Source of the DNA: Candidatus Omnitrophota bacterium
GTDB taxonomy: Bacteria > Hinthialibacterota > Hinthialibacteria > OLB16
DNA length: 64,000 bases
Assembly: GCA_020632575.1 (NCBI GenBank)
Contig: JACKFH010000003.1
Location: 1 to 64,000, forward strand
Direction: 5' to 3'
The translations under genes were made by a program, and so were the position numbers. The notes beneath the pieces are model-generated. The model searched no databases. It was not told the origin of the DNA and saw only the letters and a list, made by a program, of their open reading frames with translations. Positions within the stretch are counted from its first letter, which is position 1; each line of letters begins with the position of its first letter. Shown here piece by piece: positions 26,336 to 35,058 of the stretch.

Positions 26336-27061
26336 ATGATTTTAATTCCTGCCATCGACATCCTGGGCGGAAAGTGTGTCCGTCTTTATCAGGGAGATTA
26401 TAACCAGGTCACCGAATACGCCGACGATCCAGTCGCTCAGGCCAAGGTCTTTCAAGCCGCCGGCGCCAAACGCATTCACCTGGTCGATCTGGATGGGGCC
26501 AAGAATGGCGATCCGATCAATGAAGAAATCATTCTGCGTGTCGCCAACGAAATCGAGACACCGATCGAAATCGGCGGTGGCGTCCGGAGCCTGGAGCAGG
26601 TGCAAAAGTATTTGTCCGGCGGAGTCGATCGAGTCATCCTGGGAACCGCCGCCATCAGAAACCCGGATCTGTTGATCGATTCGGCGAAGGTTTATCCGGG
26701 CCGAGTGTATGTCGGTATCGACGCCAAGGATGGGCGTGTCGCGGTTCAGGGTTGGACCGAGGATTCGGGTATCGACGCTTTCGAATTCGCGAAGCAGTGC
26801 GAGGACCGCGGCGCGGGCGGGATCATCTTCACCGACATCGCCCGCGATGGCGCCATGGTTGGCCCGAACCTCGAGTCCCTTCGCAAAATGGCGGAGACCA
26901 CCTCCCTGAACCTGATCGCCTCGGGCGGGATTTCCTCATTGGAGGACTTGAAAGCGATTTGCGATCTCGGCCTTGACTCGATCGAGGGAATCATCACCGG
27001 GAAAGCGGTTTACTCGGGTGCGTTTACAGTGGAAGAGGGGATCGCCGCAGTGGGTGGGTGA
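26336..27061 (+). CDS. hisA: HisA, ProFAR isomerase
   Basis: A 241-residue (beta-alpha)8 barrel. It isomerises N'-(5'-phosphoribosyl)formimino-5-aminoimidazole-4-carboxamide ribonucleotide to the ribulosyl form, the Amadori step before HisHF. Visible are the N-terminal LIPAIDILGGKCVRLYQGD with the catalytic aspartate, the phosphate loop EIGGGVRSLEQV, the second catalytic aspartate in FTDIARDGAMVGPN, and the second phosphate loop ASGGISSLEDL. It follows hisH directly. The next step's gene, hisF, is missing from the window. Confidence 0.96.
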   Translation: MILIPAIDILGGKCVRLYQGDYNQVTEYADDPVAQAKVFQAAGAKRIHLVDLDGAKNGDPINEEIILRVANEIETPIEIGGGVRSLEQVQKYLSGGVDRVILGTAAIRNPDLLIDSAKVYPGRVYVGIDAKDGRVAVQGWTEDSGIDAFEFAKQCEDRGAGGIIFTDIARDGAMVGPNLESLRKMAETTSLNLIASGGISSLEDLKAICDLGLDSIEGIITGKAVYSGAFTVEEGIAAVGG

Positions 27062-27097
27062 ACTACCCGCGGGATACTGCTTCGGCCTCGATCCTCC

Positions 27098-27640
27098 ATG
27101 AACGAGTTCAAACCCAACCCAAGAAATCTCAAGAGACTGGTCCTCGCGGTCATCATTCTGGTCTCCTCCGTTGTCGCACTTTTCACATCTTCACCTGATC
27201 AAAAACAAGTATCCATCACCCCAGAGGACCGATTCTCCGGACAAGTCCTGACAGTCGCCGACGGCGACACCATGACCCTCCGAGTCGATGGCCAAAAGGT
27301 GAAAGTCCGGCTTCAGGGGATCGACTGCCCGGAACGACAGCAGGCCTATGGCCAGGAGGCGGGCGATTTCATTCGTGAGCAGGTCCAAGGAGAGCAGGTG
27401 GAGGTGCGTAAGCTTGGCGTCGATCAATACGATCGGGTTCTCGGTGAGGTCTTTCTAAATGGGGAAAACCTCAACAAGGAACTTTTGCGGGAGGGGCTCG
27501 CATGGTGGTATGAAAAACACGCACGGGACCGAACGGATTACCGCGATTTACAGGATGAAGCGAAGCGTGAGGGGCGAGGACTCTGGTCCGACCCGGATGC
27601 GATTCCACCCTGGGAGTTTCGTTGGAGGGAGAGGGAGTGA
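27098..27640 (+). CDS. membrane-anchored SNase-like nuclease
   Basis: A 180-residue protein with a single N-terminal membrane anchor or signal (LKRLVLAVIILVSSVVALFTS, about 13-30). A staphylococcal-nuclease domain follows (about 48-170). The calcium/catalytic motif VADGDTMTLRV, VRLQGIDCPERQ (catalytic arginine) and QYDRVLGEVFLNGENL are in the expected order, and GLWSDPDAIPPWEFR is the usual end. It probably degrades nucleic acids outside the cytoplasm. It is 36 bases downstream of hisA but unrelated in function. Confidence 0.85.
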   Translation: MNEFKPNPRNLKRLVLAVIILVSSVVALFTSSPDQKQVSITPEDRFSGQVLTVADGDTMTLRVDGQKVKVRLQGIDCPERQQAYGQEAGDFIREQVQGEQVEVRKLGVDQYDRVLGEVFLNGENLNKELLREGLAWWYEKHARDRTDYRDLQDEAKREGRGLWSDPDAIPPWEFRWRERE

Positions 27641-27692
27641 AAAGAATGTCTAGCGTGCAGACACCCACAAGCGCAACTCACTCGGAGCATTT

Positions 27693-28479
27693 TCAACCCA
27701 ACTCTCCCCTTAGCACTGTCACCGCCTGACCCCTCAGCTTGGTTCTCTCCCCTTCAACCTGAACGCCGACTACGCCGCCCCGATCCGAAGCCTGGTGAGC
27801 CAGGAACTCGGTCTTTCCAAGCTGTTGCATCCAATAGGGGCCCAGGGCGCAGTGGGCCGAACCGGTGACCGGATCTTCATCGATGCCGACAAAGGGAGCG
27901 AAGAAACGGGACACGAAATCGTAATCGGCATTTGAGGATCGCGCGGTAACCATCGCGGCTTGATCCGTGGCCTCGATCATCGCGCGGAAATCGGGAGCGA
28001 GACCGCGGACCTCCTCCTCCGAACCGACCTCGAGAAGGTAGGCGAAGGAAATCTTTCGTGAAGCGATCGGATGGATGCCGAGTGCGTCGATTAGTTCCTG
28101 AGGAGGAACCGCGTCCTCGAGGACATGGGTCGGAAAGTCGAGCTCGATCCATTCATCCCCGTTTCTTAGCGGTGAGGACGCCGCTGCGCGTCTGAAATCG
28201 GATGGAGTCTTCGGTGACACAGCCCTCGGAAAAAAGAACATGGGCGCTGGCGAGCGTGGCATGGCCGCACAGGTCGACCTCGACTGTGGGAGTGAACCAG
28301 CGAAGTCGATAACCGTCGTCGGTTTCCTGAAGAAATGCGGTCTCCGAGAGGTTCATCTCGGCGGCGACCGACTGCAGCCAATCATCGCCGCGGTCCTGTT
28401 TCGGAAAACAGACCGCCGCTGGGTTTCCGGTGAATGGATTCTTAGTGAACGCGTCGACATGGAGGATCTTTTCTTTCAT
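27693..28479 (-). pseudogene. PhzF family isomerase, frameshifted
   Basis: Two overlapping frames together make one complete PhzF-type protein of about 262 residues. The first (28479 to 28153) has the start LHVDAFTKNPFTGNPAAVCF, the catalytic glutamate in NLSETAFLQ and VDLCGHATLASAH. The second (from about 28163 to 27693) continues with NGDEWIELDFPTHV and the C-terminal GIDEDPVTGSAHCALGPYW. Removing one A from the AAGAAA run (TTTCTT at 28162-28167 on the plus strand) restores a smooth join. It is either a recent inactivation or an assembly error in a short homopolymer context. Everything else in both halves looks conserved. PhzF-like proteins isomerise small metabolites; no phenazine genes are near. 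Confidence 0.85.
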
Positions 28480-28520
28480 CCTCCCAGTCTAACGTGGACC
28501 GATAAAAACAACGACACCCC

Positions 28521-28536
28521 ACCCCGTTGACGGGGT
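28521..28536. repeat. short GC-rich hairpin
   Basis: ACCCCGT-TG-ACGGGGT is a perfect 7-bp inverted repeat. On the minus strand it is followed, about 12 bases on, by a TTTTT run, so it may end the transcript of the small zinc-finger gene upstream of phzF. The separation from the T-run makes a classical terminator doubtful. Confidence 0.4.
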
Positions 28537-28566
28537 CGGGAATCCCAAAGAAGAGTGGTGCGTCCG

Positions 28567-28764
28567 CTAGATGCCGGTCTTCGAGATTTCGTGGCACTCG
28601 GTCATCTGCCGAGCCAGCGCCCGCGAACATCTCGCGCAACAATAACCATCCCCATTTGAGCGTTTGAGGATTCTAGCGGGCGCCTGGAATCTCCCCCATA
28701 GGAAATCTTTCTGGCACCAACTGCAATTGCGAACCTTAAAAAGGTTCCGAATAATCCCCGACAT
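28567..28764 (-). CDS. small double-CxxC zinc-finger protein
   Basis: A 65-residue basic protein of unknown function. It has CSWC (14/17) and CCARC (43/46), which together could bind one zinc in a ribbon. A strong ribosome binding site GGAGGGAG lies just before the ATG, which supports a real gene despite the size. No known family was recognised. It stands alone between the repeat patch and phzF. Confidence 0.55.
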   Translation of the reverse strand: MSGIIRNLFKVRNCSWCQKDFLWGRFQAPARILKRSNGDGYCCARCSRALARQMTECHEISKTGI

Positions 28765-29045
28765 TTCTCCCTCCAGATGAACAGTCGCTTTCCCCTAGCC
28801 CGTTCAACCTTTGGATAATCAGGGTCCCACAGTGGGAGTATCGTCCAATAGGCTCCCGACTAAACTTTTTTAGCCGCCTTTTCGAGGCGGTTTTGACCAT
28901 GCCGTAGGAGGGGCATCCTTGGCCCGAATTCCCACAGGCTCTTGCTTTTCGCGGCAAGATGCCGCTCCCACGAACCGGAGGACCGTGACAAGATGCCGCT
29001 CCCACGGTCGCATGAGAGTGCGGCAAAGCGTCGTTTTTCCCAATT
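28765..29045. repeat. intergenic patch of palindromic repeats
   Basis: No gene. The 281 bases hold several hairpins: TCCCAC-A-GTGGGA (28825-28837); CCGCCT/AGGCGG with a TTTT tail (28874-28894); and the palindrome GCGGCA-AGA-TGCCGC (28951-28965). The 18-mer CAAGATGCCGCTCCCACG occurs twice (28955-28972 and 28989-29006). The second copy is enclosed by GACCGTG/CACGGTC (28981-29009). This is the look of a REP-like dispersed repeat family. The complement, CGTGGGAGCGGCATCTTG, should be searched genome-wide. Confidence 0.65.
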
Positions 29046-30512
29046 TCACGCATCGACCTGCCGCCAGGGCAGGTCGGGTTGCCACGCGCGTTTCTGGACC
29101 TCATCCGGGTCCTCGCCGGTTTCGTAGAGAATCCTCTCTCGCACATACCACCAGAACAGGATGCCGGTTAGGAACCAAAAGGGCTCCATGATCCGGACAA
29201 TGTAAAACGTAATAGTACCAAGCGAATGAATCAGCACCCCAATGAAACAAGCGAGGTAACCGATCGAGAACCCCCGCACCACCCAGGATTCCGCGTTCTG
29301 GGTGAGCCAGTAGGAGGATCGGAATATGGTCCAGAGAACAAACCCGAACAGCATGGTTCCAACCAGTCCGATCTCGATCAGGAACCGCGCGAACTGACTA
29401 TCGAGAATTTGCATCCGAGTCACTCCCCACCCAAAAAAGAAGTGGTAGGGATCGAGAGTCCAAGTGTGCAGAACCTTCGTCCAGACATCGATGCGTTCGA
29501 AAGTGGAGGTGTCGACTTGAATGGTGTCCCCCACAAAGGGAATGGTGAAAGGAAGGATCACTTCCTTTCCGCTGGCGCTCTGGAAAGTGTAGTTGATGCG
29601 CTGGAAGACCTCCTCGGGGAGGATGAACTGATGAACGGCCACAAAGAGGAGAAGGCCAAACCAAATGACGCGACTCCGCGAAAGCAACCCAAGCACTACC
29701 GCCATCCCGATCATGCCCAGGAATGAGGCCCTGGAGAGGGTGAACAACAAAGCCGAAAATGCGGTGGAGGCGACCGCGCACAGCGCGATTCGGACAGAGA
29801 CATAAGGAGTGTATAGGGCAAGGGGAATAGCCAGCGCGATGACGGTCATCAGGTATCCCCCAAAGGTGTTGGGTTCCGGGGTCTCGCCCTCGAAGGGGGC
29901 GGAAATGCGGCGGATCTCGCCGACCTGACTCAGGCCATAAAGACTGACCGCGAGGCCCACCATGAAAAAGATGGTCAACAGGAAGAAGATTTGTTTTTCG
30001 TCCTTGATGAAATTGACCGCGAAGAAATAGACCGCGAAGAACTCGATCAGTTTTCCGATATAAAAGACAGCTTGGAACCTGTCCAAATAGTAACCGACCG
30101 CGATCCCGCCCACGGTGGAGAGGACAGTGGAGGTCAAAAACAAAAGGATGGGCAAGTTCAAGGGAGTGGATTTGAGCGGAACCCCCAAGAGAACCCTTTG
30201 GACAACCCAGGCCATGACGAGAGCCACAATCAAGAAATCCTCGGCGCGGAGCCGCACGCCTTGTGTCACACCGATCCCAACCTCGGTTTCGGGAGAGAAC
30301 AACATGCCGATCACCAGGAGCCCCAACCCGACTTCGATTCGAACCAGACTGATGAGGAAAACAAGAATCGCGAAGGAGGCGAGGATCGCGTAACTGTGCC
30401 GCCACGATCCAAAGAGATAGAGCATGCAGGCGAGCAATAGGACCGAGACGAGAAACGCTCCCATCGCGTGAAACTCGAACCGGAGAATGGAGAGACTGGT
30501 CTTAAGCCCCAT
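29046..30512 (-). CDS. O-antigen polymerase/ligase family (Wzy/WaaL-like) membrane protein
   Basis: A 488-residue protein with about 12 helices and the layout of the Wzy_C superfamily. It has clustered N-terminal helices, an arginine-containing loop (QVGEIRRISAPFEGETPEPN), the helix pair with LFTLSRASFLGMIGMA, and a large periplasmic loop after residue 300 (FQSASGKEVILPFTIPF). These enzymes polymerise or ligate lipid-linked polysaccharide at the outer face of the inner membrane. It is the last gene of the exopolysaccharide unit, about 50 bases after the tyrosine kinase gene. The C-terminal tail (ERILYETGEDPDEVQ) is cytoplasmic. Confidence 0.8.
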   Translation of the reverse strand: MGLKTSLSILRFEFHAMGAFLVSVLLLACMLYLFGSWRHSYAILASFAILVFLISLVRIEVGLGLLVIGMLFSPETEVGIGVTQGVRLRAEDFLIVALVMAWVVQRVLLGVPLKSTPLNLPILLFLTSTVLSTVGGIAVGYYLDRFQAVFYIGKLIEFFAVYFFAVNFIKDEKQIFFLLTIFFMVGLAVSLYGLSQVGEIRRISAPFEGETPEPNTFGGYLMTVIALAIPLALYTPYVSVRIALCAVASTAFSALLFTLSRASFLGMIGMAVVLGLLSRSRVIWFGLLLFVAVHQFILPEEVFQRINYTFQSASGKEVILPFTIPFVGDTIQVDTSTFERIDVWTKVLHTWTLDPYHFFFGWGVTRMQILDSQFARFLIEIGLVGTMLFGFVLWTIFRSSYWLTQNAESWVVRGFSIGYLACFIGVLIHSLGTITFYIVRIMEPFWFLTGILFWWYVRERILYETGEDPDEVQKRAWQPDLPWRQVDA

Positions 30513-30561
30513 TGCTCAATGTTTCTCCCGAACCACCCTCACCGATTGCGACTCGATCGAT

Positions 30562-32712
30562 TTAACGCATCGAATCGGAGTCCGCTTCGCTGTGGTAGTA
30601 GTAGTAATAATAGTACGCCGAACCGTAACGGCGGACTTGGTTGAACACGACGCCGACCATATTGGAGCCGACGTTGTGCATGATTTCGATCGCCTGCTGG
30701 ATATAGCTTCTCGGGGTCTTGTAGGCCTTGACCACTAGAATGACCCCATCGACAACGGAGCCGAGAATAGCCGAGTCGGTGACCGCGAGCACCGAGGACA
30801 TGTCGAACAACACACGGTCGTAGTTCATCGAAAACTCGTCGATCAGATCGCGCATCTGCCGAGAGCTTAAAAGCTCCGATGGATTGACAGTCAGGTCTCC
30901 GGCGGTGAGAACCCAAAGGTTGGGCATGTCGGTTTCCTGAAGCGCCTGCCTCCATGGCAGGTCTCCCATAAGGATATTCGAAAGCCCGGGGCTCCGGTTC
31001 AGGTCGAGATGACGATGCAATGAGGGGCGTCGGAGGTCGCAGTCGACCAACAGGGTTTGCTCCCCCTTTTGAGCGAAGGTGACCGCGAGGTTGGTCATGA
31101 TCGCGGTCTTGCCCTCGCTGGGGCGTGTGCTGGTGACAAGCAGAGTTTTGAGCGGTTTGTCGATTCCCTTGAACTCGACCTGAGTGCGCAACGTGCGGAA
31201 CGACTCCATTGTCTGACGGCCCATTTCGAACTCCGGCATGATCTCGCGGAAAGTTTTTTTGCGGATCTCTCGAAGGGTTGGGATCGAGGAGAGCAGCGGC
31301 AATCCAAGCCACCGTCGAACATCCATCTCCGATTTGATGGAGGTGTCGTTGTAGTCGAGGAAGTAAGCGAACACGATCCCGACAAGCAACCCAAAGAAGG
31401 TCCAAACCAGGTAATGCCCCCAAGGTCCCGGAACAGATTGTGGCGTCGGCGGGAGGGAAATTCCTTGAACCACTTCGGCGTATCCCCCCTCCTCGCGGTC
31501 CATCTCGATCGACAGGTCGAGGTCGACCAGTTTGTTGTAGAAGGAACGCCTGAGTTCCCGAAAGAGGTTGAGCTCGGATTCCAGTCGGGCCAGCTCTTGT
31601 TGGAAGCTGGTGATGGCCCGAGCTTCCTGAATCGAATCGTCGAGAGCGTCTTCGAGAGCGTGTTCGCGACGTTCGAGCGTTCCAAGTTCGACCTCGAGTT
31701 TGAAGGTTTCATCGACCTGAAGGCGATACCAATCGAGAGGGGAAACGTCGGTCGGTTTGTCTTTCATCATCGAAGAGAGCTTTTGATTGAGGCTCCTTCG
31801 CGTGAGAGCGATTTCCTCGGAGACCGATTGAACCTCGGGGTGGGACTCGGTGTAATCTCTCAGAAGAAGGGCTTTTTGGTACTCGAGGTCGACCAACTTG
31901 GTCTGGAGTCTCTGAACCAATTGCTCCGTGTAATCGAGCTCGCCGACATTCTCGTTCTTGATGCGGTCGAGTTGTTCCTTGTATTCCTGCAAGCTGGCCT
32001 TGGTCAGATCCTTCTTGAGTCGAACGTCGGCGAGGGTGTTTTCGGTGATGCGGAGAGCGTCCTCGCCGAGGGAATAAGCGTTCGTGCTCCCCCGCAGTGT
32101 CCAGATGCTTTGCATGAGGTCTTTCTCGCGGTCTTGAAAATCGCGGAGTTTGTGACGGATGAAGTTCCGGATTTCGCCATACTTGCGGTTGACGCGGGAT
32201 TTGTTGAGTTGAGAGAACATGCGCGGAACCAATTCGGAAATGACCGCGACCTGGTCCCTCGATGGGCCAGAGAACCGGAGCGAGATGGTCTGGCTGATAT
32301 CGTTCCGGACGATGTCGAAATCCTTGACCACATTCTTGGCGGCTTCGAGGCTGACATCGAGGTTGTTCCAAATCGCCGAGCCGCCGACCGTACGCGCCTT
32401 GGCCATCTGTTCGATGACCGCTTGCTGAGCGACCAGAGTTAGAAACTCGTTTGACTTGAGGAATTCCTCTTGGGCTTCCAGGCTTCGTTCACGGCCCAAC
32501 ACGTTGGTGACATCTTTGAAAAAGACATCCCGGGATTTTGGCGGGATGACACGAATCGCGACTTCCTTCGAGTACCGGGGTTGCGCGGGCTTGTAGTCCC
32601 AATAAGCCCATCCCCAAGCAAGCGCGACAGAGACCACGACGATCGTCCACTGGCGAGTGAACACCAGCAAGTAATCCCACAAAGTTAGGTTTTGGTGGTT
32701 GTCGCCCGCCAT
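30562..32712 (-). CDS. Wzc-like polysaccharide copolymerase with BY-kinase domain
   Basis: A 716-residue inner-membrane protein that sets chain length and controls export of capsule or exopolysaccharide. Membrane helices are at about 23-40 and 434-453, flanking a periplasmic Wzz domain with long coiled coils (180-400). The cytoplasmic tyrosine-kinase domain has Walker A PSEGKTAI (531-538), A' LLVDCDLRRP (554-563) and a Walker B around 632-640. The C-terminal cluster has Tyr696 and seven tyrosines in a row at 700-706, the autophosphorylation site. Two departures are visible: Walker A has alanine where serine/threonine usually follows KT/KS, and Walker B reads DMSSV instead of DTPP. It is directly downstream of the Wza-like gene. 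Confidence 0.9.
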   Translation of the reverse strand: MAGDNHQNLTLWDYLLVFTRQWTIVVVSVALAWGWAYWDYKPAQPRYSKEVAIRVIPPKSRDVFFKDVTNVLGRERSLEAQEEFLKSNEFLTLVAQQAVIEQMAKARTVGGSAIWNNLDVSLEAAKNVVKDFDIVRNDISQTISLRFSGPSRDQVAVISELVPRMFSQLNKSRVNRKYGEIRNFIRHKLRDFQDREKDLMQSIWTLRGSTNAYSLGEDALRITENTLADVRLKKDLTKASLQEYKEQLDRIKNENVGELDYTEQLVQRLQTKLVDLEYQKALLLRDYTESHPEVQSVSEEIALTRRSLNQKLSSMMKDKPTDVSPLDWYRLQVDETFKLEVELGTLERREHALEDALDDSIQEARAITSFQQELARLESELNLFRELRRSFYNKLVDLDLSIEMDREEGGYAEVVQGISLPPTPQSVPGPWGHYLVWTFFGLLVGIVFAYFLDYNDTSIKSEMDVRRWLGLPLLSSIPTLREIRKKTFREIMPEFEMGRQTMESFRTLRTQVEFKGIDKPLKTLLVTSTRPSEGKTAIMTNLAVTFAQKGEQTLLVDCDLRRPSLHRHLDLNRSPGLSNILMGDLPWRQALQETDMPNLWVLTAGDLTVNPSELLSSRQMRDLIDEFSMNYDRVLFDMSSVLAVTDSAILGSVVDGVILVVKAYKTPRSYIQQAIEIMHNVGSNMVGVVFNQVRRYGSAYYYYYYYHSEADSDSMR

Positions 32713-32748
32713 GGAGAATGAACCGAACCCCTCTCTTCTTTAGCCAGT

Positions 32749-33804
32749 CTAACGAATATCCCGGCTGGTCCAATTGTCGCGTATGTTCTCGATATCATCC
32801 GAGGCCCGACTGCTTCCCCGAATGAATTCGACAAAGTCCACCCACTTCCCGTAAAGACTCTGAGGGATGTAGATGGTGTCCCCCGGATAGACCAATGGCA
32901 GCATGCTGATCTCTTTTTCCGATTGGACTTTTGAAAGATTGATAATCAAGGACTGCGGGTTTTTCGCGTCTCCCCTGAGCAGGTGGATGCGTCGGAGATC
33001 GCCGTACCTCAAGGTTCCCCCCGCCAGAGCGATCGCGTCGGTGATCAGCACGGGTTGTGGGATTTCGTAAACATCGGGCCGAGCGATCTCGCCATAGATC
33101 GAAAAAGTCCCGGCGCGGTAGCCCGGCACAATGACCGTGTCGCCGGGTTGGAGATAATCCAGGTCCATCTGGCTCTGCCCCACTTGAGAAAGATCCAGGA
33201 CCCTCACTGACCCATCGTCGCTCACAACCGACACGTTCTTCAGGTCGGGAAAGACGGAGATATCGGCCTTGTCAGAAAGCGAGGTGACCAGGTTGTCGGT
33301 TCCTCCGGCGCGGACGATCAACTGAAACGGATTGGTGGGTTCGCGCAGGTAATAAACCCCCGGCTCCTGGACCGCCCCGGTGATGTAAACCGAATAGGCC
33401 CCGACCTGGGCGGGAGAGGCTGCCACCTCGCTGGTCGCGGAACGATCCACCGAGAGCAGCTCCACAGTCACCTCGGGTTTGCGGATATAGGCGGTGAGCA
33501 GTTGAGTCAAATCGGCTTGAAGTTGAGCCGGGGTTCTCCCCGTGGCTTGGACCGCGCCGATCAGGGGCAGATTGACATACCCGGTGGGGGAGACGGTGTA
33601 GATGTCGCTCATCTGTTCATCCCTTTTCACCTGGATATTCAGGCGGTCGAACGGTTGGATGACATCGCCGGCGGCTCGCCCGGTGTTTTTCTGATCGGCG
33701 AATCCCTCGGGTTCGGTCCCCTGCCCCAAGGCGATCGACGACAGGACAAGGCCTTGCAGTGCGATGCCGAGCCAGGTCACCCAGATGGTTTTGCTTCGAT
33801 TCAT
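32749..33804 (-). CDS. Wza-like polysaccharide export protein with SLBB domains
   Basis: A 351-residue protein with a signal peptide (about 1-28, ending ALG-Q). The Poly_export domain is about 45-125 (VIQPFDRLNIQVKRDEQ, GYVNLPLIGAVQATGRTP). Two SLBB domains follow, VYITGAVQEPGVYYLREP (about 150-200) and FSIYGEIARPDVYEIPQ (about 235-285), then YPGDTIYIPQSLYGKW. It would form the outer-membrane or periplasmic channel for polysaccharide. There is no lipobox cysteine at the processing site, unlike Wza, so it may not be lipidated. Its ATG overlaps the stop of the upstream TPR gene by 4 bases. Confidence 0.88.
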   Translation of the reverse strand: MNRSKTIWVTWLGIALQGLVLSSIALGQGTEPEGFADQKNTGRAAGDVIQPFDRLNIQVKRDEQMSDIYTVSPTGYVNLPLIGAVQATGRTPAQLQADLTQLLTAYIRKPEVTVELLSVDRSATSEVAASPAQVGAYSVYITGAVQEPGVYYLREPTNPFQLIVRAGGTDNLVTSLSDKADISVFPDLKNVSVVSDDGSVRVLDLSQVGQSQMDLDYLQPGDTVIVPGYRAGTFSIYGEIARPDVYEIPQPVLITDAIALAGGTLRYGDLRRIHLLRGDAKNPQSLIINLSKVQSEKEISMLPLVYPGDTIYIPQSLYGKWVDFVEFIRGSSRASDDIENIRDNWTSRDIR

Positions 33805-35036
33805 TGGAGATCCCCCTCCCTCGGAAACTTGTCCAGCATGTCGGGCGAGTACAGATCGGGCGGCTCCAGTCGTGTCGATTTGAGCTGCTCCAATTGCTGA
33901 TCGGCGAACTGTTTCACTTCGCGGGGGGCGAGCTCGTTCTGGTGGACTCGCTCGAAATGCTCGACCGCCTGGTCCGGATCGTCCAAAAGCTCCTTATAGA
34001 TGAGTCCGATTTCCAAATTCTCATACCCCTCTTCCAAGTCCCCTTGGTTCTTTCGCGCTTGTTCCAGCAGGTCGATGGCGCGGACCGGGTCCTCCTCGCG
34101 GATCAAATCGGCCAGCCTGCGGAACGGGATCCCCTTGTTCACCATCGGGTTGGCGCGGAAGGTCCGGTCGGCGATAACCTCCTCGAGGAGATCCTTGGCC
34201 CGTTCGATATCCGCCGGATCGGGTGAGTCCGAGGCGCCCGCTTTGGCGACCAACATTTCGGATTTCGCGAGAAGCGACTCGACCGCGTAGACCTTCATCT
34301 CCCCCTGGTCGAGTTCGATGGCGCGATCGTAGTGATCGTTGGCCTTTTCGAACGACTCGCTCGGCCCCCTCCCCTTGTTCCAATACCCCTCGTTGGACGC
34401 CCCCATCAAGAACTGGAGTTTCGCCATGGGATATCCCGGGATGGCGTTCACCTTATCCAGAAGTTGCTGGTACTTCTCGAGGGCGGCCGCGTAATCCCCC
34501 GTCTCATGAAGCCGGCCGGCTTCGGCCTCGAGCTCCGCCAAGATGTTTCGTCCCGTCACCTGGGTGTACCAGAAGGTTCCGAACAACCCGGCGAAAAAAA
34601 GGATCAAGAAGACCCACTTGAGCGCTCCATACACCCGGCGCTTGGATTGCCACCAGCGCTTGCGTCGGCTTGGGGTCCTTCTTTTGCCCACCACCCCTTT
34701 GTGCGAGGTCCGGCGGATCGTCTTTTGAGGACTCAATCCGACGGGTGGTCGTCGGCCCGTTTCGGGACGCGAACCATCGGGGTCCTTCTCTCCGCCCGCC
34801 AGCCAATCCGCCTTGACATCGGTGTCCAGGTTACCGGCGCTCTCGCTTGGCTTGGCCTTGGAGAGGGTGGCGTCCATCAAATCTTGGATCGTATCCTCGT
34901 CGATCTCCCCGCTCGGGTCCTCGGAGGTTTCGTCCGGTGGGTTCAGACGGGCCTCTTGTTCATGAAACTTGGCGTAATAGTCGGTTTCATGAAAGTCTTT
35001 GTCGCCTTTATTTCCTTTTCCGGGACCCTCGGCCAT
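33801..35036 (-). CDS. single-pass TPR protein of the exopolysaccharide unit
   Basis: A 411-residue protein. Residues 1-135 are polar, acidic then strongly basic just before a single membrane helix (about 138-157, LKWVFLILFFAGLFGTFWYT). The rest is a TPR-like helical domain (DYAALEKYQQLLDKVNAI near 175, DHYDRAIELDQGEMK near 225, and a repeat near 345 with DPDQAVEHFERVHQN). It could scaffold the export machinery. The stop overlaps the Wza-like start; the gene follows the ATPase by about 20 bases. I recognise no specific family. Confidence 0.65.
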   Translation of the reverse strand: MAEGPGKGNKGDKDFHETDYYAKFHEQEARLNPPDETSEDPSGEIDEDTIQDLMDATLSKAKPSESAGNLDTDVKADWLAGGEKDPDGSRPETGRRPPVGLSPQKTIRRTSHKGVVGKRRTPSRRKRWWQSKRRVYGALKWVFLILFFAGLFGTFWYTQVTGRNILAELEAEAGRLHETGDYAAALEKYQQLLDKVNAIPGYPMAKLQFLMGASNEGYWNKGRGPSESFEKANDHYDRAIELDQGEMKVYAVESLLAKSEMLVAKAGASDSPDPADIERAKDLLEEVIADRTFRANPMVNKGIPFRRLADLIREEDPVRAIDLLEQARKNQGDLEEGYENLEIGLIYKELLDDPDQAVEHFERVHQNELAPREVKQFADQQLEQLKSTRLEPPDLYSPDMLDKFPREGDLQ

Positions 35037-35058
35037 GTTCGGTTTTTCTCACCGGTTC

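Noticed and set aside
30590..30620. GTA/ATA trinucleotide run as a microsatellite
   Set aside because: It is the codon run for the conserved C-terminal tyrosine cluster of the Wzc-like kinase.
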